A DNA stretch of 64,000 nucleotides from Lutjanus erythropterus (lineage: Eukaryota > Chordata > Actinopteri > Lutjaniformes > Lutjanidae), in the NCBI GenBank assembly GCA_020091685.1, contig CM034597.1:32764801-32828800 (forward strand), read 5' to 3'. Within the stretch, counting starts at the first letter, position 1, and the number at the start of each line of letters is the position of its first letter. The notes beneath the pieces are model-generated. The model did not search any database. It saw nothing but the letters and a program-made list of their open reading frames with translations, and was not told where the DNA came from. Position numbers and translations under genes: made by a program. Positions 12,191 through 23,849 of the stretch are shown piece after piece.

Positions 12191-14069
12191 TCAGAGATTT
12201 CATTTCGCAATTTCCTAATAATACCAGGACATTAGGAGCTTTGAGTGTGGTTCATCTAATGTCCTTTTACATTTTTCGTACATTAGTGCATCATTTGCAC
12301 AGGAAATGTATTTATTTTCATTGTGATGATGAAGTTTAGCTGAATGTACAAACAAAAAGAAACATGTTTGTCTCTTTCATTTCTTTCAACTGTGGCTTAT
12401 AAATCAACATATTGTTCTGTAGTTCTCTGCCCATTATTTTATAATGAATAGACAAAGACAGTGTAGTTAAAATATTATTTTAGATATGCTATTTTCTTCC
12501 CTGTATTAGTGTTACCTTATACAATATAGCTGAATACATTATAACACAACCTCCAGACATAAAAATAACATTAACACAACACAATGGTAATATGCTGTGC
12601 CAAGATCACTGGAACTTAAACCTTCATCTTACTCTCTGAACTCATTATGCTCTTAATCATCTCTGACCTGCAGTCCTATTCCTATTAATTTACAGCAGAC
12701 AGAGATGGACCTCGCTCCCATTTTGAGAAGCCAGACTTCCTCATTTTCTTTTTTTTTTCCGCCGTAATATTCTCCAGTCTGTACTGAGACTGAAGCGATG
12801 ATCAAAAGTAACTATCTTCCATTTCCATCAGCAAGTTCATGGATAAAGATGGCGTACAGATAGGCAGCCGTATAATAACTCGAACAGAGTGGCGGCTGTG
12901 GGAGGCAACGGCAGGTAAATGTCTGAAATTGCCTGCTGTGCTCAGTCGGGCCAAATGGAGCTCGGCACGGTGAAGGACATCTAAAGGCTTGTGGCACCGT
13001 ATTGCTGTGTGTCACCTGCAGCAGCTCAGGAAAAAAAAAATCCTCAGAAGAGACTGTGTGAATTTGATTTTGGGGTGAACTTGGGCTGAGATTGACACTT
13101 TGTTGAGTAAGCTCTGAAATGTCCTGGTTGACCCCTCTGTGGACGAGATGCGGCCTCACAACCACTTCCAAAAACCTCGCTAGTGCAGCAAAGATGAACA
13201 CGAGACCCTCCACAGACAAAGGTGAGACTTTAGAAAGCTTTTCTTTTAAAGGGAAATCTTTCACAACATATTTGTTCTCAACAGCGTTGAACTTGGGTTA
13301 TTCTGCTGCCTGCTTGTGCCCTCGCTTAATATTTCAATTAACCTATTCATCCTTTCTTCCTCATCACTTCTGAATTGCAGCATCTGACATAGCGAGCGTT
13401 CAAAGGCAACCCAGATGCATTGATTCCTAACGCTTCACAGACCAAACCCTCCTTCCCACAATCTCCTTTTTTCCCTTCCTCGCTGGCAAATCATATGAAG
13501 CTGCTGCAGTCAGGAGCCTGACTTTGAAACAAACAGTGAGTGTGTGTTGGAGGTGGGGGGTGGGTGGGTAGTGAGGTGTTTGTGAGGCTCAGATAAGCAT
13601 ATGTGTGCAGTGGTTTGGCTGCAAAACAGAACTCCCACTGTGTTGAGCTGATAAGACGTGCAAGTTCGATGTGTTTCTTTTTCTTCTTTTTTTTCCCCAC
13701 CATTATGGCTCTTGTTGATTTCACCGGACAATGTTGGTGACAAGTTGGTGGCTAAAGCGAGTTTCTGGTTTAGACAATGAAGACAGAATATAATCCAACA
13801 CCTCTTACAGACCGCCTTTTCTTTAAAATCATGAAAATTTACATGTGGTACCACTTAATTTGGGTAGTACAATTTTGATATGGTTGTCAGCAAAACTAAT
13901 GCCTGAGTCATTTTATTCAATGGTCCACCCAATTTGATCTCAAGCAGGCCTGACTAGTAAAACCATTGCATAATGGTGTAACCCCTCCAAATTTTTCCCT
14001 TTCTTGAAGAAGTGCAAGATCAACAAAATGTCTGCTGTCATTGCATGTAAAGAAATAGGATCAGTTCTC
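12191..14069. other. Unique intergenic stretch with a GC-richer core (12,820-13,380)
   Basis: Mostly non-repetitive. The core at 12,820-13,380 is GC-richer than its surroundings and open on the minus strand for 150 codons, but the peptide has no recognisable domain and no convincing splice frame. A G-rich run (ggtggggggtgggtggg) sits near 13,553-13,569. A candidate regulatory sequence rather than a gene. Confidence 0.35.
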
Positions 14070-14640
14070 TTGTGGTTCTTTAAGGTACTAAAAGTTCTTC
14101 ATTTTGTTGGGGTTATTTGGTGGTGGGTACTCTCAGAAAAATAATGGTCCTTAAATGATTCTTTAAAGGCCTCTTTGGTTTTATAAATAGCCATGACGAG
14201 TTGAAGAACCTCTCTGTTTAAGGGATGGTTTTTCGTGTACTTTACATGGTTCTTTAGAGTACTAAAGGTTCTTCATTTTAGTGATTTATTTGGTGGAATT
14301 TGTGAGGTCTTAAAGTCTTTTAACTCTGCAAGAAGATTGTGGGTCTGAATCCCGGTTTGCCTGGCCTTTCTGCGTGGAGTTTGCATGTTCTCACTCATGT
14401 GGGTGTTCTGCAGGTGCTCCAGTTTCCCCCTCAGGTTCTAAGCCAGCAGCCAACCAAGGTGCTGACTTAGAACTGGAGTTGGGTCCTGTGTGCAGTTTCA
14501 GAGACTGAATCTGACTATATGTATAATTTTGAAAAAAACATTTCTGAAAAAAATCCTGTTTAAAAGAGGTTCTTTACTGAACCAGTTAAGGTCCACACGG
14601 AGCTTTGATAAAAACGGTTCCTTAGAGAACCTGTTTTCAA
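14070..14640. repeat. Dispersed 'tggttcttt' repeat with a nested block
   Basis: Two direct copies of a segment around 'tggttctttaaggtactaaa' and 'gttcttcatttt' lie near 14,080-14,105 and 14,248-14,277. The right edge carries 'gttctttactgaaccag' and 'ggttccttagagaacctg'. Inside, 14,337-14,480 holds a separate widespread block (gtgggtctgaatcccgg, tgcgtggagtttgcatg), which appears to be a nested insertion. The flanking part resembles the unit family at the right end of the window. Confidence 0.5.
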
Positions 14641-14772
14641 TTGTTAAACAGTTAGCCTGTATGTAAGCATGAGGGATCTATAATATCTATAATGTATTAT
14701 ATAACAGCAGTAGACACATCAGGACTAGCAGAGCATCTTGTTGAAAAGTTGACATCTTCACAATTTTCACAT

Positions 14773-14845
14773 CTAATGGGGCCGACTGAACCCTTTGGTG
14801 GACCAGTTCTGGGCCGTGGGCCCTATGTTTGGCACCCCTGTGTTA
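14773..14845. repeat. hAT-like terminal fragment ('ggcacccctg')
   Basis: The segment ctggtggaccagttctgggccgtgggcc-type sequence ending tatgtttggcacccctg is the right terminal piece of a very common vertebrate hAT-type non-autonomous element. Only the end is present. Confidence 0.5.
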
Positions 14846-17064
14846 GAGGGTTGTAAGGTAAAAAATTGCTGCTGCTGCTGCGGGACCCTTACAATTTATT
14901 TATGTGAACATAATATAAGTTTAAATATGTAATACTGCAGGACCTGCCTTACTTGATATTGTACTTCAGTGTTGCAAATTCCACGTTGAATTTGCAATTA
15001 CCAAAAGACAAGTGATAAACTGAATTTGGGGGGTTTGGCGTCTCTTGTATATAATTCTAAGGACTTAAGGATGAACCTAAATTGAAGCTGAATCTTATCA
15101 TATATAAAACTTAGATCAAATACTGAATATATTCACACACTATAGAGTGTCTCACTGTATTCTACCAAATGAAACTCTAAGAGACTCACTAAAGCCATGA
15201 TATAGTTAGTTGCTTACCAGTGCTGGACTATCTTAATGAGGTGAGTCCGTTTTTCATTCCACGACACCTGATTGAATTGGCAAACATCCAGATGAGTGCA
15301 GTGAGGTGGTGAGACTGAGAGTGTTAAAGCATCATGCTGTAATCATCCAACTGTAGGGAAGTCTCTGGGGCCAGAAGCACTAAAAAGCTGGCCATATAAT
15401 ACACAACCTACACAACACTAGATGGAGCTCTTGCTTCATCGTGCACCTCTAACATCTCTCCTCATCTCTGTGATGCAGGGTGCTCATGACACATTCCTGA
15501 CAATTCTGACAGTTTCAGCCTCAAACTTGTGAGAGGTGCAGGGAGAGCAGCACATGATTGACACGCTGATGGACAGACAAACAGTGAAAACCTCAAAACC
15601 AGCTGTCCTTGCCACACTGCCATCTGCCGCTTCCTGTTTAATTGGATGATGAGTGCTTTGATTGGAATGCGAGCTTGATTGCTCAATATTTTGTCCCCAT
15701 ATGGTTTGAATTATCTTTAGGCTTTTTTTAGTGTTTCTATATAGTAGCAATAGATGTAGCAGAATTAGTAATAACACTGGCAGCACAAACAGTCGATAGA
15801 TCATCGCTGCAGCCGACAACAGCTGTGATCTATTGACAAGCTTGTAGTGAAGATATAACTTGGTCCATGGAATCATATAAAGCTGAGTTGCTGGCTTACA
15901 GCTAAGCCCCTTTGACATTTTGTTCACTCAACCCTGGGGTAACATTGCCTGACACTGAGAAATATTGTTAAGATCCAGGATTTCACAGGATGTAGTATTC
16001 ACCTGCAGTAATGTGGAAAAAAAAACATGCTTTATCCTCCCAACACTGACCAGAATCTATAATATGATGGACACCTCTGGACGTCTGGACATCTTGCGTC
16101 TGATAATCAATACCAGGAAAGATATGATTCATACAGTGGAACCAATTTGTCACCGGGGCAAGTTCCTGTTTTTCACTGTCAATCAGATGAAAAATGAAAA
16201 ATAACTGTTTTCATCATGCATTCTGGTATAGCACTGTCTTTGGCAGCCCTGCTGAATAACATAAATATTTTCTTCTGGCATGCATAAAAAGGTGATCTCA
16301 GTTTCCACTGGAAACACCGCCATACCAATGACTCTAGCTAATTATCTACTGTGGACAGCCAAACCCTTCAAGGAAGAGTAACATTATGTTGCAGTGCCTG
16401 TAGGAATCAACCCTAATGAATGTGGAAAAAAAAAACCCAGAAAAGACAAACTTGTGGAATTCAAATGTCACTGAATATCAATACGTCAAAGGCACTGTAA
16501 AGCTCACAAGGAGCTGCTTCCGATCAACACTTCACATTTGAGCCAAGTGGACCTATGGCTGTCAGCACTGAACCCAACCCTGTGACATTTAAAAGGGGAA
16601 ACAAGGAAGGTTTTCACTGCCCCATCGCACAAAATGACAGTAATATCTCCAGGTGTGTGTGACAGAGATGATAGCACTTGCTAGAATTTCTGGCATTCAG
16701 AACTCAACTCTCTTGATCATACTTGTCCTTTTGCTTTCAACAGAAGCTCTCTGCCTATTTATTCATTTTGATTTATAGGTAATTGTAACCATCATAGAGG
16801 ATAAGGCACATATTAGATTGCAGCAGCACGGTGTTCCTATAAACCGTACAGTATATTAAAAAGTGGAAAGAGCTTCCAGGTAAATCAGTGTAGAAACGCC
16901 ATCTAATGGCCAGCAGGGGGCGAATCTACTGGTTTCAAAAAGAACAGAAAAAAACTGTCAAACTAGGCAGTGCTGATCAAATATAGATCAAGATTCTCTT
17001 ATTTAATTGTCTATTTCTCGCCTAAAATGGTTTCAGAAGCATATATTAGTGTACCTTTTGGCCG
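14846..17064. other. Intergenic, no gene recognised
   Basis: A short CTG/GCT run near 14,867-14,881, then AT-rich unique sequence. The open frame at 15,484-15,927 (minus) has no domain and no exon signature. The only notable site is the CTCF-like motif at 16,907. Confidence 0.55.
16907..16925 (+). promoter_or_regulatory. CTCF-like binding motif
   Basis: TGGCCAGCAGGGGGCGAAT matches the vertebrate CTCF consensus TGGCCACCAGGGGGCGCTA at 15 of 19 positions, with the AGGGGGCG core intact. Whether it is bound is unknown. It follows 'gccatctaatggccag', which also occurs in dispersed fish repeats, so it may be repeat-derived. Confidence 0.5.
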
Positions 17065-17106
17065 CCACTTAGTGTCCACCACTTGGTGTCTGCCACTTGG
17101 CGTCTG
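17065..17106. repeat. Three tandem 14-bp units
   Basis: ccacttagtgtcca, ccacttggtgtctg and ccacttggcgtctg follow each other without spacing. The sequence drift between units shows the array is not brand new. Confidence 0.85.
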
Positions 17107-19467
17107 GTTTCCAACAGACCTGCCTAAAACTCAAATCAAACTCGGAGGTGTTACTACATATTCTGTTACTACAACACTTATTTCTCACCTGACTGGTTGA
17201 TTCTACCAAGCCACGGTTCTGATCCGCCTCCCGCATGACGTCAAGCCCCACTAGTAGTATTTCAGAAGTGTTTCAGCAGCGGAGCACTTTGCCTGCTCGA
17301 TTATGTTTACTTGCTCAGATTTTGTTGATTAGGTCCTCTTTCCTTGCTTTTTGTGCTTCAACCATGGATAAGCAGGCTGTGTGGTTAAATTGTTTCTTTT
17401 CTGTTTGTCTTTATGATCGTGAATCTGCACGGGGTCTTTTATTTTGAAAATTAAGTGGATTCTCCCTGCCTGTTCGATCTGTACTGTGCTAATTGTCTGT
17501 CTGTGTTAAATACTAATGTAAACATGCTAATATGCTCACAAAAATTATCCCAAATAGTTGATGTTCAGCAGGTATATATATTTTTTCAATAACTTATTTT
17601 AGTTTGTAACCATGCTAAGATGCTGAACCCAACCAGCCAAACCTCCCACTTTTCCTGGGAGACACATGTTTTTCATTGCCCTCTCCATATTTCCTCCTGG
17701 GATCACAATCCTGCTACATTTCACTTGATGTATGACAAATTTTTACACCTTTTTTTCTTTCCTTCCTTTTTTTCTCCCAGTTTTCTTTTCCTGGCGTCAA
17801 CTGGTACAACACACTTACACCAAACCAGACAAAGAAGAATTCCTGTTTCTTAAGGAAATTTAATGGAAAGGAAAAAAATAAAAAAATAACCGAATGAAAG
17901 AAAACTGATGAAAGACTTGCCAGAGATTTACACAAGTTCCTGCCAGAGGTGGACTCATTCTGTATTCTTTCCTGAGAATTAAATGTAACATTAAAAAGTA
18001 TTGAATTTAAAAGGGCTGGTGCAGTGTCCTTAATGTTTTGTTATTTTCCTTCTTTAAAAGTCAACAAGATGCAGGAAACAAAGTCTGAAACTCAGTTTTT
18101 AAGGTCTCAAGGTCAGTAACTATGCCCAAACCAAGAAGATTTGACCTGATTAAAACACCAGATCGAAGATGTTCATCCCTTCAGTAGCTGTAAGGAAGTC
18201 TCACTAGAAAAACAACTGTCAACCTCCCAATAGATGTCAAGGAAACGAGAGGTCATCCTCTCTTAACCTGAAAATTTTAGGGTGATCCAGTCCGGACCAA
18301 ATTAGTTGATGATTGACAAACCTACTGACCAACAATGGCATCCACAAAAATCTAAAACCTCTTCATCTGTCTTTCAAAAGACTCTTTTTATCCAAGTACT
18401 CAGAAATTCCCAAGAATTTAGAGAGGCATAAAATCAACTTTCTCAATTTTTCTCCACAGGGAAATTGACGCAGTAACTTCCACATCCCGTCAATGCCAGA
18501 ATATCATTGAGTTTCATTGTATTTGGGGGTCAAAGCTCACTTTAGTTGAAGTTTGGCTGGTGGAAAAACCACAGAAGGAAAGTACATTGAGAATAATGGC
18601 CTTCCTGTGTGCGGTGTCACAGGGTTGTTCATCTATCTTACAGGCTCCCGTAGTTGCAGAGGATGAGAGTGCTAAGACGGGTGGGTGCTTGGGAAGGAAG
18701 AGACATGTTCAGGCGTTCTTGAAGCAATTTCTACTAGTCCTACAGAGGTCACAGATGACTTAATATCACTTTAAGAAGTCCTAAACAGATAAATGAATTG
18801 AAAAACCAACTCAATATGGCAATATTCACGCCAGTTAGAACATATCTATTAGAAGCCATGCATTAAAACTCATTAAGGCTCGTTTGGAAAGGATGGGAGG
18901 TCTTTGGCACCAGTCAATCAAGGTCACTGCTAAGATGATGCCATGCCATAGCTGGAGGGCTCTTAGACTGATGAGTGTCAGCGGCTTCTGGTGAGCGCTG
19001 GAGGGCTTATGTTCCCCTTGCCGGGCTCCCCTCCTTCCCTTCCTCGTAGACGAGTCCTGCTCTGACAGAGAGAACTGCAGCAGGAAGAAGGAAATAAAAG
19101 CTGACATATCAGCACCCTCTCCACATCTTGTCAGAGTTGTCCTCTTTTGCCCCAAACCAATATTCAGAACCTCTTGTTCTCTTTCTATTTCCCTCTTTCT
19201 CTATCTGTCTAGTTCTCATTCCTACCGGCTGCTCAGGCTAGCTGCGAGGAGACTGCCTTTCATTAGCTCCCTGTGTGGGGGTGTGTATGTGTGCAAGCAT
19301 GCGTGAATGTGGGTGCATGCAATATTTTATACCTTCAGTACTCCTTTACCCTCCACCACTTCCTCCTTAGCACCAGTCCTCCTGTGTCTATCTTTCCACC
19401 CTGTGCCATATTAATTTCTCCACCTTATTTTGTCTGCGTCCTGCTTAAAGTAACGGATCCAGATTTG
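17107..19467. other. Intergenic with repeat fragments
   Basis: No gene recognised. 17,505-17,620 (catgctaatatgctc ... gttcagcaggtata ... accatgctaagatgctga) and 18,290-18,350 (gtccggaccaaa ... cctactgaccaacaatggcatcca) are fragments of the family whose longer copy is at 57,480-57,955. Confidence 0.5.
17236..17243. promoter_or_regulatory. Perfect CRE palindrome TGACGTCA
   Basis: A full 8-bp cAMP-response-element palindrome in otherwise AT-rich intergenic DNA. It could bind CREB/ATF proteins, but no promoter is evident nearby and chance occurrence is possible. Confidence 0.4.
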
Positions 19468-19562
19468 TGGGGACGAGGAGGAGGAGGAGAAGGAGGAAGA
19501 GGACTGTAAGAAGAAGAAGGAGGAGGAGGAGGAGGAGGAGGAGGAGGAGGAGGAGGAGGAGA
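19468..19562. repeat. (GGA)n polypurine microsatellite
   Basis: Imperfect then near-perfect GGA repeats, almost pure purine on the plus strand. The poly-Ser frame on the other strand is a by-product of the repeat. Confidence 0.95.
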
Positions 19563-19878
19563 TTAGTTTAACAGTTATTTGGTGTGCTGCTTTTTTGGTT
19601 CCGAGCACCACTGAGCCTTCCGTTTGACAGCTCTTATCCAGATCCTTCAGGGTGCTTCCTTCCGCAATCATCTAATCATATTCTTTACAGTGCTGTCTTT
19701 TGTGAGACCCTCTATTTTTGGCTCACATCCGTACAGGAAACGCTACTTAGCGCACGCCAGTTGGGCTGAGATCTAGGAGCCGGAAAAGCTCAAGTAGGAT
19801 TTTGAATTCTGACAATAACTGACATAATTGGTTCCGAAAGCAAACATTTAGGACACTTTACCTTCATCATGCCAGACA

Positions 19879-19921
19879 ATAGATAGATAGATAGATAGAT
19901 AGATGGATAGATAGATAGATA
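19879..19921. repeat. (GATA)n microsatellite
   Basis: About ten 4-bp units with one GATG interruption near 19,903. Confidence 0.95.
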
Positions 19922-19949
19922 AACAGGGTGCAAAGCAATCAGTTTGTGA

Positions 19950-20360
19950 CCTTTTCACATGCGTAAAGAGCAAACAGAGCTCAATAACACCAGAAATCTC
20001 TAGAAACTCTGAATAGTTAATTTTAACCTCTAGGCAATGTTCCCAGTAAATGTGCCGCTTTGTGTCTTTTCCCTTCGTCGGCAGTGCAATTTGTTGCCAT
20101 TCCCATTAAGCCTTATATGTTAATGGGAGACATTAAAGAATAAAGGGAAAGAAAAGTCCAGGGAAGATAATCAAGCGAGCTTGATTTAGGCGTTAATTAT
20201 TCTAATGAAAGCAGGAAATCCACTTTAAGGTCAAACTGTGGTACCTGCAGATACTTTTGGTATTGGAAGTCATGCCGTATGTTATTAATACGTCCATCTG
20301 AGAGAGGCGGTGTGCCAAAAGCTACTTTCCAGTGACCTTGCCGATCGAGTTAACCTTATG
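19950..20360. promoter_or_regulatory. Candidate cis-regulatory (conserved non-coding) block
   Basis: Unique, repeat-free sequence with dense regulatory-looking words: the inverted repeat ATCAAGC-GA-GCTTGAT at 20,170-20,185, followed within 10 bp by TAATTA (20,194-20,199) and a further TAAT at about 20,203, both homeodomain-type cores. No coding frame. Its style resembles developmental enhancers, but conservation cannot be tested here. Confidence 0.3.
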
Positions 20361-23070
20361 TTGGTGCTTTCTCATAATGAGATTGCCTCATTATGAATCA
20401 GTACTGTGTTGTTGGTCTTCTGAAAATGCAGTCAATCAATGCTCTGGAACGCAAATCATTCATTAAAGCAACATTATGCAAGAATTTTTTTCTTTTTGAT
20501 TTTTGCATCCTACATTTTCAGAGTGCAATCCACTTATACATCGCTGTTGTTAATATGGACAACTGTGCATGTGCATTTGTTATGATTACATTACATTATG
20601 ATCAAATAGACTGAAGCAATATCGCTGAAAAGTATTATCATGACAATGAAGTTTCATATCTGTAGATAATAATTGTTTACTCTGAAGGGTAGAAGCGACC
20701 AAGGTGATAAAATAAGTTTGTTTTGTCACTGGTTTCAGTCAGGAAGGTATTCCTTCAGTCTACACTCACAGTTTGCATTTGATGCATTTAAGTGAAACAT
20801 TTTATTGAACTACTTTGTTATCGCTACTGATGACATATCGCTGATTCATATCGCTGTTGTTTTATCAACCAGGCCTATGAGCAAAACCTGGTGAGTTGAC
20901 AACTTTGCTAACACAGACCAACACCAAGCAAGTGCAACAACACAGCAAGCCAGCTAATATTATGTACAAGTCCAACAGCAATAAGGATCTGTCTTGCAGC
21001 CTTTTATTTCGCAAAGCTCTTACAGGTGACTAAAAGCCAGATTTGCTCTTGTCCTTATCCTTCCTCACCATGGCCACTGTCTTTTTTTTCTTCTTAAAAA
21101 AAACAACCTCTGTCTTGATGTCCATAGAGGCTGCTGAGTCCGGTTTCATTTCCAGTTTTTGGTGTCCATTTTGCACTGCTCCACGCCAGCATTCCCTCTT
21201 GGCTCAGTCCCACCCCAGGCCTGAAAATGTCCTTTTCCTTGAGGTCTAAAGCTCCTGTGCTTGCAGTGTAAAAACCAACATTCACCCACCAAGCATCCAG
21301 CCCATATACAGTCAGCTAGCTGATACAGATTACTGATAGTTGATGGTAGCAATAGTTAGCAGATGTTAGCAGTTACTTTAGCATCAACTAAAACTGTCTT
21401 TCAATAATTAAACTCCATAAATCATGGACAGTTGAGGCAGAGCAGCTGGAGGACATCCAAAGGAAAACCATCAAGCATTTTCTACATAAAATATGATTTC
21501 ACCACAATCAGTGACGTGTTATAATCATACCCTGCAATGTAAGTTACATAGTGTGTGAACATGCTTCAGGATGCAGAGTGGCAATGACAAAGACACTATT
21601 CATCCTATTACAAGTCCAAGTACCATCAAAATGATTCTGAAGCTGTTATTTTAAGGTAAAATACTGTCCTAATGTTACTTTATTGAAAGTAAAACTAAAG
21701 AAATCTGTCCCTGGTGTGTTGACTTGTTTACTTGTGTGTATTGTCAATGACCCAAAATAGTTAATGACCCAAAATGTTTCTGCAGTGATAGCTCCCTCTA
21801 CATTAGTGCTCTTCTGGGGCTTGAATTTTTTGGAACAAACTTACAAACTCTGTAGGCCTACTGGTAATTTGATTGGTGTAATATCTGTGTGAACTAAAAA
21901 TAGTTCGCAATATCACCTCAACAGGCAGTTAACCAGCTGGGGGTCTGACATAGTTAGCTGTTGCTTAATTCCATCTGTTATTCATTTGAGCAGTGTGTTG
22001 CTCTGTGACTCTGCACATTAGTTTGTGCAGTGATTTAAATGACAGTCTATCATTACATTTAAGAGCCACACACATATGTATACTTACATACACTTATGTC
22101 TATACTTTATATGCACATATATATTTGCTTAAGTGTTTTATGTGGGTGTTATATAGGTTTTAATGTTTAGGTTTTTACAAAGTCAGTTGAATCTACTTCA
22201 CAGTGTCTGACACAGTCTCAACTTAATACTGGTGCCTCTGTGACTTATAGAAGATCGGCTATTTTATATAGTTATTCTGAATGCCTGCCACCCAGTTGGA
22301 TTCTCAGTGAAATCAGCCTGAAAACGCCTGTGTTTACATTCTCCCAGGCAGAGTTGCATTGGATAGCACATCAGCCAGTTAAAATGAAGCAGAGAGGTTT
22401 TTTATTTTGACATTATATTGTATTTTGTGGTTATGATGGTGGAAACACTATACTTATGTCCATAGGGGCTTCCAAAATCAACAAAGTATGAACTTTCCTT
22501 GTATTTTGAATAGTGTAGGATAAATGGACTGGAATATTTACTTTTATCCTGTCTTTAAGTACTTAGTATTTGTTAAAAAAAAGGGTTGGACAACATGGTA
22601 CTGGTACTTATAAGAAGAACTCTATGGAAGTTTTTTTTTTTTCCTGTTATGAGTTAACACCATGAAAAGAACATCATGTTGGCAAAGGACCCAGCTGAGA
22701 TGTAAGTTTGGATAAGAATAACCTTTTTCACAAGAAAGTTAAAATTAATCTAGTGGAACATGGGGTAAAACTGAGGTACCTTGCAGACTAATTGGCCTAA
22801 AAACTTGGAGCTCATTGCTGTGAGTTTTGATGGCCTGGTCATTTGCCATCAGCACAACTGGACCCATGAATAAAGGCCATCTTGTGCTAGCTACCCCTCC
22901 TGCTTTTTTTATTGTGGGGCAAACACAACACTGAGTGTGTGGGAGCTTCCAATCATTCAGCCGGTGTTGGAAAAACCATATCTGAAAAGTAGCATCCAGT
23001 AGGAATCACTGCTAACTGTAAAGCAAGGCTAATTAGCTTTCACTGTTCGAGTTGAATACTCGAGACCATA
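20361..23070. other. Intergenic, no gene recognised
   Basis: AT-rich. No supportable coding frame, RNA gene or well-bounded repeat. A short cluster of 'gttagcagatgttagcagtta' motifs lies near 21,354-21,375. Confidence 0.55.
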
Positions 23071-23078
23071 ATGGTTCC

Positions 23079-23841
23079 TAGGGGTGGGTGGACTGATCAA
23101 AATATCAATACTTCCAATATTACATCTCATTTTTGAAGATCAATTCTGGTCTCAATAGGATTGATACCAAAAAAGGGATCAGTTTCTGTTTCTCTCTACT
23201 ACGTCGAACTATCTGTATTGCATCGAAAAACTGTCTGTGCAAACAACGTTTAGTTCATGTGCTCTCTGCTCTCTTTGCACACCCTGACTTGTTAATATTT
23301 CACACACATATCACACATATATTTCACAGGTGTGAATAAAAATGTGTTGTAGGACAGCTGTTCCCTACAAATTTGTTCAACATAGAGCTGCAGCAGAAAA
23401 TGAGGCGAAAGTAAGCAGAAATGTCTGAGCATCCAGATGAATATGCCAGTATATAGTAGTGAAATTTATATTTAATTCAAATTGGATCTTCAATATTGGT
23501 CAGTGTTACATGTAATTACATCGAACTGTAATTGGCCATTGGTAGCTGTTATTTCAGCAATTAATAGAGCTGAAAAGAACACCTCATATAAAAATGGCTG
23601 AATATAATAACCTTTTTGTGAAAATGAAAGGTATAGGATATCTATATTTAGGCAGATTTCGACTACTGATGATGCATTCACCTCATAATTAATGACACAC
23701 TTCTCTCCTCTACACGAAAGTGCAAAAGCCACTTTTAGTAATAAAAATAATAAAAAAGTGTCTGCATCAATAACAGCAATTCTGGCCCTGCATTACTTGG
23801 TATCTTATCAAAACCAAATTTTCTAGTATCGTGCGCCCCTA
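23079..23841. mobile_element. hAT-like non-autonomous DNA transposon
   Basis: The left end TAGGGGTGGG and the reverse complement of the right end (TAGGGGCGCA) are short inverted repeats of the hAT 'CAGGGGTGGGC/TAGGGGTG' type. Flanking 8-mers ATGGTTCC (23,071-23,078) and ATGCATCC (23,842-23,849) agree at 6 of 8 positions, consistent with an old 8-bp target duplication. Subterminal 'gatcaaaatatcaatactt' and 'ttggtatcttatcaaaacc' are related in inverse orientation. No transposase frame; 763 bp. Confidence 0.62.
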
Positions 23842-23849
23842 ATGCATCC

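Noticed and set aside
12812..13264. 150-codon minus-strand open frame
   Set aside because: Peptide has no family resemblance and the plus strand is partly open too; more likely a GC-richer non-coding block.
13549..13571. Possible G-quadruplex
   Set aside because: Runs do not give four separated GGG tracts without using a G as loop; too weak to claim.
14337..14360. tRNA B-box-like 'gggtctgaatcccgg'
   Set aside because: No A-box at the right distance and no cloverleaf; belongs to a widespread dispersed repeat.
19411..19671. Poly-Ser open frame
   Set aside because: Product of the GGA microsatellite read on the other strand.
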